From Lachnospiraceae bacterium (lineage in GTDB: Bacteria > Bacillota_A > Clostridia > Lachnospirales > Lachnospiraceae), in assembly GCA_017614185.1 (NCBI GenBank), contig JAGACI010000005.1, forward strand, positions 1 through 6,324: DNA of 6,324 nucleotides. Direction: 5' to 3'. This document shows positions 1 to 3,844 of this stretch, in pieces. The notes below the pieces were generated by a model. The model saw nothing but the letters and a program-made list of their open reading frames with translations. It had not been told where the DNA came from and searched no databases. The position numbers and the translations under genes were made by a program. How positions within the stretch are numbered: the first letter of the stretch is position 1; every line of letters starts with the position of its first letter.

Positions 1-488
1 AGTTTAGGTATTAGTTCGGGAAGATATCTTTCGATGTAACCTACAACTGCAGGACAGGGCTGGGAAATGCCGCCTAAGAAGTTGTGGGTCTGAATATATT
101 TGATATAAGCCCATGTGGTGATATCGGCGCCGAATGAAACGCTGATAAAGCGGCTTACGCCAAGTTTCTTAAGTCCGCCAAGGGCTCTTTCATAGTCATT
201 CGGATAGTCAGCCAGAAATGCCGGAGCGATGAGAACGGAAATCTTCTCGCCCCTCTTTAAATCATCAAAAAATCTCTCAGTATCATCTCTGAATTCTCTA
301 GCATCATGCTCGCAGACATCAAAGCAGGCTCCGCACGCTACACATTTGTCGCCATCTACTTCGATTCGGGATTTGCCGCAAGCATCGGGTTCTGTGGAAA
401 CACATGCACCCATCGCGCTGCACACGCGGATACACTTGTTACAGCCCACGCAATTGTCATTGGTGTAAACCAGTGATTCCTTTGCCAT
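1..488 (-). CDS. [FeFe]-hydrogenase-like iron-sulfur protein, sensory (HydS-like) type, N-terminal part
   Basis: The gene is cut by the left edge; 162 codons are visible. The start is the ATG at 488, with an AGGAGG ribosome site at 496-501 (7-nt spacer). Residues 1-65 form a two-cluster ferredoxin domain: Cys13/16/19/23 and Cys49/52/55/59, each CxxCxxCxxxC. A linker leads into the start of a hydrogenase large-subunit domain, with FGADIT at 119-124 and QPCPAVV at 143-149. Cys145 sits where the first H-cluster cysteine of [FeFe] hydrogenases lies (the TSCCPAW motif in catalytic enzymes). The preceding cysteine, used for proton transfer in catalytic enzymes, is Pro144 here. That pattern, as I recall it for group C/HydS-like proteins, fits a redox or H2 sensor better than a high-turnover hydrogenase. 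Such proteins often carry PAS or phosphatase domains further on, which cannot be seen here. It has its own promoter and is separated from the lipoprotein gene by a terminator. Other possibility: a ferredoxin-hydrogenase fusion of another subgroup. Confidence 0.85.
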   Translation of the reverse strand, partial: MAKESLVYTNDNCVGCNKCIRVCSAMGACVSTEPDACGKSRIEVDGDKCVACGACFDVCEHDAREFRDDTERFFDDLKRGEKISVLIAPAFLADYPNDYERALGGLKKLGVSRFISVSFGADITTWAYIKYIQTHNFLGGISQPCPAVVGYIERYLPELIPK

Positions 489-546
489 AATACTACCTCC
501 TGATTCCTTTTCTAAATAATGATAAAAAAAGATGTGCCTAACCACT

Positions 547-575
547 ATTGTATTCTCAAATCGTTCGGATTTCAA
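547..575 (-). promoter_or_regulatory. Sigma-A promoter of the hydrogenase-like gene
   Basis: Read on the minus strand, a -35 element TTGAAA (570-575) and a -10 element TACAAT (547-552) are separated by exactly 17 bp. The predicted start point is near 540, giving a leader of about 50 nt before the ATG at 488. The spacer contains a short inverted repeat, AAATC-N5-GATTT (558-572), that could be a regulator site. No other good promoter is seen in this 207-bp gap. Confidence 0.7.
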
Positions 576-610
576 TAATTATTTCTCTATTTATTGCTTT
601 GTCTGACAAT

Positions 611-667
611 TAAAAAAGTAAAAGAAAATACCCTTCACCAACGGGGAACGAATGGCAAAGGGTATTT
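611..667 (-). terminator. Intrinsic terminator of the metal-binding lipoprotein gene
   Basis: A perfect 10-bp inverted repeat (658-667 with 626-635, AAATACCCTT/AAGGGTATTT) lies 28 bp past the lipoprotein stop codon. The stem can extend by five more pairs, two of them G-U, to leave a loop of about 12 nt. On the minus strand the stem is followed by a T-rich tail (611-625). It separates the lipoprotein transcript from the downstream hydrogenase-like gene. Confidence 0.85.
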
Positions 668-695
668 CCGGTAGTAAAACGGCTCTTAATATTTA

Positions 696-1739
696 TTAAT
701 TTAAGGCGATCTTGAGATTATCAAGATTCTCCTTCATAGCGGATAAATAAGTTCTTCCGGAAGCGTACTGTGCGCTTGTTGTAGACTGAAGAGAATCGAT
801 TGTAAGAATCTGTGCGTCCTTGGCAGCTGTATTGTCTCTTACGGTCTCGGCAATCTTACCGTCGCTGTTATCGATGATAAGGATTGCAGGGAGATTTAAC
901 TCGTCAACTTTTTCTGCAAGGAAAACTACTGTCTCAAAGCTTGCCTCAGACTCGGCTGAGCATCCTACAAATGCTGCATAGTAGGTAAGGTCATAATCAT
1001 CAACCAGATATCTGAAAGGGAAACGGTCCGCAAAAAGGACGGTATCCTTTGAGGCATCTGCTACCATAGCCTTGTACTCGGCATCAAGTGTCTGAAGTTC
1101 CTTTTCATATCCTTCAAGGTTAGCCTGATAAGCGGAAGCGTTGTCTGCGTCAATTGCCTCTAATGCCTCTGCGATTGCAGCGCATAGTATCTGCGCATTT
1201 CGAAGAGACAGCCATACATGCTCGTCAAACTCTTCTTCCTCTTCATCCTCGTGATCATGGTCATGGCCTTCATCTTCTCCATCTTCGTGCTCATCTTCAC
1301 CTTGCATGCCCTCCACAATTTCTTCAGCCTTGACTGAATCGCCAAGAACCTCGAGAAGGTTGATAACTTTCATATCCTTGTTGGTTGCCTGAGCGAGAAC
1401 GTCCTCAACCCACTCGTCTGACTCACCGCCGACATAAATGAACATGTCGCAGGAAGCGATCTTTGAGATATCCTCTGCAGTGGGCTGGTAGCTGTGAAGA
1501 TCAACGCCGTTATCAAGAAGCATTGTCACATTTGCATCAGCTTTTTTATCACCTAAAATCACATTCACCCAGTCATATGTGGGGAAAATGGTTGTTACAA
1601 TATTGATTTGCTCGCTTGTATTTTCTGTTGTCTCTGATGCCCCTTCGGTGTTTGAAGCCTGCGCCTTATCCGCAGAGCAGCCTGCAAGACCTGCGAAGGC
1701 GAGAACAACTGTCATAAGTAAAGGTAAAACTCTTTTCAT
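696..1739 (-). CDS. ZnuA-like zinc/metal ABC transporter substrate-binding lipoprotein
   Basis: 347 residues. It is a metal-binding protein of the cluster A-I family (ZnuA/AdcA/TroA type) that captures zinc or a similar ion outside the cell for an ABC importer. The N-terminus is a lipoprotein signal peptide with lipobox LAGC and lipidation Cys21, followed by a Ser/Thr/Glu linker to about residue 45. Family motifs: IFPTYDW (51-57), LHSYQPT with ligand His82, and DEHVWLS with ligand His174. An acidic and His-containing loop (about 147-173, including HDHDH) precedes His174, as in zinc-specific members. The usual third histidine (HDAFGYF in ZnuA) reads ADRFPFRYL here, with Ala237 in its place. 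The start at 1739 is chosen because it gives the signal peptide and has AAGGAGG at 1750-1756; the reading frame stays open to 1868, but that extension would cross the promoter and operators. The gene is divergent from a Fur/Zur-type repressor, so zinc repression is likely. No permease or ATPase gene is adjacent. Confidence 0.92.
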   Translation of the reverse strand: MKRVLPLLMTVVLAFAGLAGCSADKAQASNTEGASETTENTSEQINIVTTIFPTYDWVNVILGDKKADANVTMLLDNGVDLHSYQPTAEDISKIASCDMFIYVGGESDEWVEDVLAQATNKDMKVINLLEVLGDSVKAEEIVEGMQGEDEHEDGEDEGHDHDHEDEEEEEFDEHVWLSLRNAQILCAAIAEALEAIDADNASAYQANLEGYEKELQTLDAEYKAMVADASKDTVLFADRFPFRYLVDDYDLTYYAAFVGCSAESEASFETVVFLAEKVDELNLPAILIIDNSDGKIAETVRDNTAAKDAQILTIDSLQSTTSAQYASGRTYLSAMKENLDNLKIALN

Positions 1740-1757
1740 TTGTATTACTCCTCCTTC

Positions 1758-1788
1758 TGTTGCAAATTCAAAAATAAGATTTGCAACA
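1758..1788 (-). repeat. Perfect inverted repeat in the lipoprotein 5' leader
   Basis: The 10-bp arms TGTTGCAAAT (1758-1767) and ATTTGCAACA (1779-1788) are perfect inverted copies around an 11-nt A/T-rich centre. The predicted transcript start is near 1791, so the repeat would fill most of the 5' untranslated region, just ahead of the ribosome site at 1750-1756. It could act as DNA (part of the operator cluster), as a 5' RNA stem-loop, or both. The sequence alone does not separate these. Confidence 0.6.
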
Positions 1789-1800
1789 CAATTGCATATT
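1778..1800. promoter_or_regulatory. Putative Zur/Fur-family operator A, overlapping the lipoprotein -10 and start site
   Basis: An imperfect palindrome, GATTTGCAA-N5-TTGCATATT, shares its half-site and N5 spacing with the perfect palindrome at 1829-1851. It overlaps the -10 box (1798-1803) and the predicted start point near 1791 of the divergent lipoprotein promoter, where a repressor would block initiation. The neighbouring gene encodes a Fur-family protein, which makes it the obvious binder. Which regulator binds is inference. Confidence 0.6.
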
Positions 1801-1825
1801 ATAGCACCATGTTTTTCTTTGTCAA
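1798..1825 (-). promoter_or_regulatory. Consensus sigma-A promoter of the metal-binding lipoprotein gene
   Basis: On the minus strand, perfect TTGACA (1820-1825) and perfect TATAAT (1798-1803) are 16 bp apart, and a TG extended -10 dinucleotide lies one base before the -10 box. The predicted start is near 1791, leaving a leader of about 50 nt. A promoter this strong flanked by operator-like palindromes on both sides fits tight repression that is released on metal starvation. Confidence 0.88.
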
Positions 1826-1828
1826 TAG

Positions 1829-1851
1829 AATTTGCAAAAATGTTGCAAATT
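1829..1851. promoter_or_regulatory. Putative Zur/Fur-family operator B, perfect palindrome between the divergent promoters
   Basis: A perfect 23-bp palindrome, AATTTGCAA-N5-TTGCAAATT, starts three bases upstream of the lipoprotein -35 box and lies about 60 bp before the repressor ATG. Its centre (1840) is about 51 bp, near five helical turns, from the centre of operator A (1789), so dimers on both would face the same side of the DNA. Length and symmetry match Fur-family operators. From here it could control both the lipoprotein and the repressor operon. Confidence 0.68.
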
Positions 1852-1855
1852 TTTC

Positions 1856-1883
1856 TTGCATGTGCCAAAATCAGCCATATATG
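1856..1883 (+). promoter_or_regulatory. Candidate promoter of the repressor-phosphoesterase-TIR operon
   Basis: TTGCAT (1856-1861) and TATATG (1878-1883) with a 16-bp spacer are the best-placed boxes for the rightward genes, giving a start near 1890 and a leader of about 20 nt. TATATT at 1885-1890 is an alternative -10 box but leaves almost no leader and no good -35. The assignment is weak. The region directly abuts operator B, so autoregulation is plausible. Confidence 0.35.
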
Positions 1884-1910
1884 GTATATTTATATGCGGA
1901 GAACAAAACC

Positions 1911-2357
1911 ATGAAGAACACTTACAAGACAAAAGCCAGAGAATCGATTGTTTCTTACTTAAAGAACAATCCGGACAAGCGCTTTACCGCGAGGGAGATC
2001 TTTGACCATGTGAAAGATGAAGCGGAAGGCGTTAACAGAACAACTGTATACAGAAATCTGGACAGATTGTGTGAGCAGGGCGATTTGGCCAAGTTTAAAG
2101 AGCCCAACCAGGATGCATGGTTCTTCCAGTATTCCGTAGAGCACAAGCACTGTAATTCACATATGCATGCGCAGTGTTCGGAATGCGGCAAAATCTTCCA
2201 TTTGGAGAAACCCTTTGTGGACGATTTTGAAAGCAAGCTTCGCGACACATACGGTCTTGACGTCAATGCGTCCAAAACCGTCATCATCGGAGTTTGCGAG
2301 GATTGCAACAAGATTGATGCGGAGAATAAACCATGTCATTTACACTATCCGAATTAA
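1911..2357 (+). CDS. Fur-family metal-responsive repressor, probably Zur-like
   Basis: 148 residues, normal for the family. An N-terminal winged helix covers about residues 5-75, with the typical recognition stretch NRTTVYRNLDRL (42-53). The C-terminal dimerisation and metal domain has a His-rich segment (His78, His80, His84, His86), then CSEC (Cys89/Cys92) and CEDC (Cys129/Cys132), the four-cysteine structural zinc site of Fur/Zur/PerR proteins. The tail adds another Cys/His group (CHLHYPN). The start at 1911 has CGGAG at 1897-1901; an in-frame ATG at 1881 would add ten residues unlike the family and lacks a good ribosome site. The Zur assignment is inferred from divergence with a ZnuA-like gene and the operator-like palindromes between them; Fur, PerR or Mur specificity cannot be excluded by sequence. 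The 3' end overlaps the phosphoesterase gene by 25 bp. Confidence 0.93.
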   Translation: MKNTYKTKARESIVSYLKNNPDKRFTAREIFDHVKDEAEGVNRTTVYRNLDRLCEQGDLAKFKEPNQDAWFFQYSVEHKHCNSHMHAQCSECGKIFHLEKPFVDDFESKLRDTYGLDVNASKTVIIGVCEDCNKIDAENKPCHLHYPN

Positions 2358-3841
2358 AACAATATAAAGATATAGTAATCCAGTGCCACGACAATCCTGA
2401 TGCGGATGCTTTGGCGAGCGGCTTTGCCCTTAAATGGTATTTGAAAAAAGAGGGAATTGACGCGCGCTTTATTTACGGCGGCAAATTTTCGATTAAAAAA
2501 GCGAACCTCGTTTTAATGACCGAGAAACTTGGAATCGACGTCGAGTATGTCAAAAAGCTTGATACAAAGCCTGAACTTCTGGTAACGGTCGACTGCTGCT
2601 ACGGTGAGAGCAACGTCACAAAGTTTGAGGCAAAAAATATAGCCGTAATCGATCACCACAGAATCACGGGCGTTCTTCCCGCAATGAGCGATATAAGAAG
2701 TAACTACGGCTCATGCTCCACTATTATTTATGAAATGCTTAGCGCTGAGGGCGTTGATATCAACACCGATTCAAACGTTGCCACCGCGCTTTACTACGGT
2801 TTAATGACCGATACAGGAAACTTTTCAGAGATTTTCCACCCCGCCGACAAGGACTTAAGAGACTTCGCGTCCTTTAGAAGCGCGGATATCATTCTTTTTA
2901 AAAACTCAAATCTTTCAAGGCAGGAACTTGGAATTGCAGGTGATGCCTTAAATAACGCCAAGTACAACGATGAGCACAGCTACGGCCTTATCGAAGCCGC
3001 GCCCTGTGACCCCAACATCTTAGGCGTTGTAAGCGACATGCTTCTCGAGGTTAACACCATCGACACCTGCATCGTCTACAGCATTCTTCCCTTTGGCGTC
3101 AAGTTCTCGGTAAGAAGCTGTGTCAAAGAGGTAAAAGCCGGTGAGATGGCAGCCTACATAGCAGAAGGCCTTGGCGGAGGCGGCGGTCATATTTTCAAAG
3201 CCGGCGGCTTCCTTAATAAGGATCTTTTGGAACTTGCGGGCATTAAGTACAAGAAAAACAAGCTCGAAGAGTTCATAACCAAAAGAATAAATCAGTATTT
3301 TGACGAGTCAGAGATTATCTACACTTCCACTCACGAAGAAGATATCTCCAAGATGGAGCACTACGTGAAGAAAGAAACCCCCGTCGGTTTCGTTAAGGCT
3401 ACAGACCTTGCAAAGGTCGGAAGAACCATCACGGTCAGAACTCTCGAGGGCGATGTGGACTTCCCTGTCAAAAAGGACGTTTACATCATCATCGGTGTCG
3501 ACGGTGAGATTTATCCCATCAAGCAGGCCAAGTTTGAGGCTTCCTACAAGGTTACCGATGCGCCTTACGTTTTCCCCGGCGAGTACGCTCCCGCCGTTGT
3601 CGATGTCAAGACCGGTGAGAGAATCGAGATTCTGCCCTTTGCCAAAAGCTGCACCACCTCTGATGACGGCGGAATCTATGCAAGAGAACTTGACCACAGA
3701 GTTAAGATTTTTACCACATGGGATCCCGACAAATACTATCTTGGCGTTCCCGGCGACTTCCTTGCGGTAAGGGTAGATGACCACAAGGACGCATACATCA
3801 TAGCAAGAGACATTTTCTTTAAGACTTACAGGAAAGATTAA
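2333..3841 (+). CDS. DHH/DHHA1-family phosphoesterase with a C-terminal duplicated domain
   Basis: 502 residues. The first 325 or so are a DHH/DHHA1 phosphoesterase of the NrnA/RecJ-like type, metal-dependent enzymes that cleave short oligonucleotides, pAp or cyclic dinucleotides. Visible motifs: HDNPDADA (His19, Asp23, Asp25), VDCC (Asp87), DHH (107-109), LMTDTGNF (Asp160), and the DHHA1 substrate-binding motif GGGGGHIFKAGG (281-292). All metal ligands appear intact. NrnA proteins are about 310-320 residues, so the last 175 are an addition. They hold two similar units (about 350-405 and 437-499), each with a V-x-x-D/GD-hydrophobic core and a closing FE/FF-x-x-Y motif (FEASY, FFKTY), resembling small phage/bacterial PGDYG-like proteins. 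No signal peptide or membrane segment is seen. The start lies inside the end of the repressor gene with GGAGA at 2321-2325, suggesting translational coupling. The TIR gene follows 3 bp later. The substrate is unknown. Confidence 0.92.
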   Translation: MSFTLSELKQYKDIVIQCHDNPDADALASGFALKWYLKKEGIDARFIYGGKFSIKKANLVLMTEKLGIDVEYVKKLDTKPELLVTVDCCYGESNVTKFEAKNIAVIDHHRITGVLPAMSDIRSNYGSCSTIIYEMLSAEGVDINTDSNVATALYYGLMTDTGNFSEIFHPADKDLRDFASFRSADIILFKNSNLSRQELGIAGDALNNAKYNDEHSYGLIEAAPCDPNILGVVSDMLLEVNTIDTCIVYSILPFGVKFSVRSCVKEVKAGEMAAYIAEGLGGGGGHIFKAGGFLNKDLLELAGIKYKKNKLEEFITKRINQYFDESEIIYTSTHEEDISKMEHYVKKETPVGFVKATDLAKVGRTITVRTLEGDVDFPVKKDVYIIIGVDGEIYPIKQAKFEASYKVTDAPYVFPGEYAPAVVDVKTGERIEILPFAKSCTTSDDGGIYARELDHRVKIFTTWDPDKYYLGVPGDFLAVRVDDHKDAYIIARDIFFKTYRKD

Positions 3842-3844
3842 ACA

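Noticed and set aside
229..468. A plus-strand frame opposite the hydrogenase-like gene
   Set aside because: It is antisense to two clear CxxCxxCxxxC motifs, with no ribosome site or family match.
489..695. Possible small RNA or riboswitch in the gap between the two minus-strand genes
   Set aside because: The gap is explained by a terminator and a promoter; no conserved riboswitch-like structure was recognised.
1160..1345. A Lys/Met-rich minus-strand frame inside the lipoprotein gene
   Set aside because: It is an out-of-frame reading of the repetitive acidic/His loop codons.
1740..1868. N-terminal extension of the lipoprotein up to 1868
   Set aside because: It would place coding sequence across the promoter and operators and would bury the lipoprotein signal peptide; the ATG at 1739 has a strong ribosome site.
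1740..1910. Upstream extension of the repressor frame (ATG at 1740 or 1881)
   Set aside because: The extra residues do not resemble Fur proteins and span the divergent control region; 1911 gives the standard family length.
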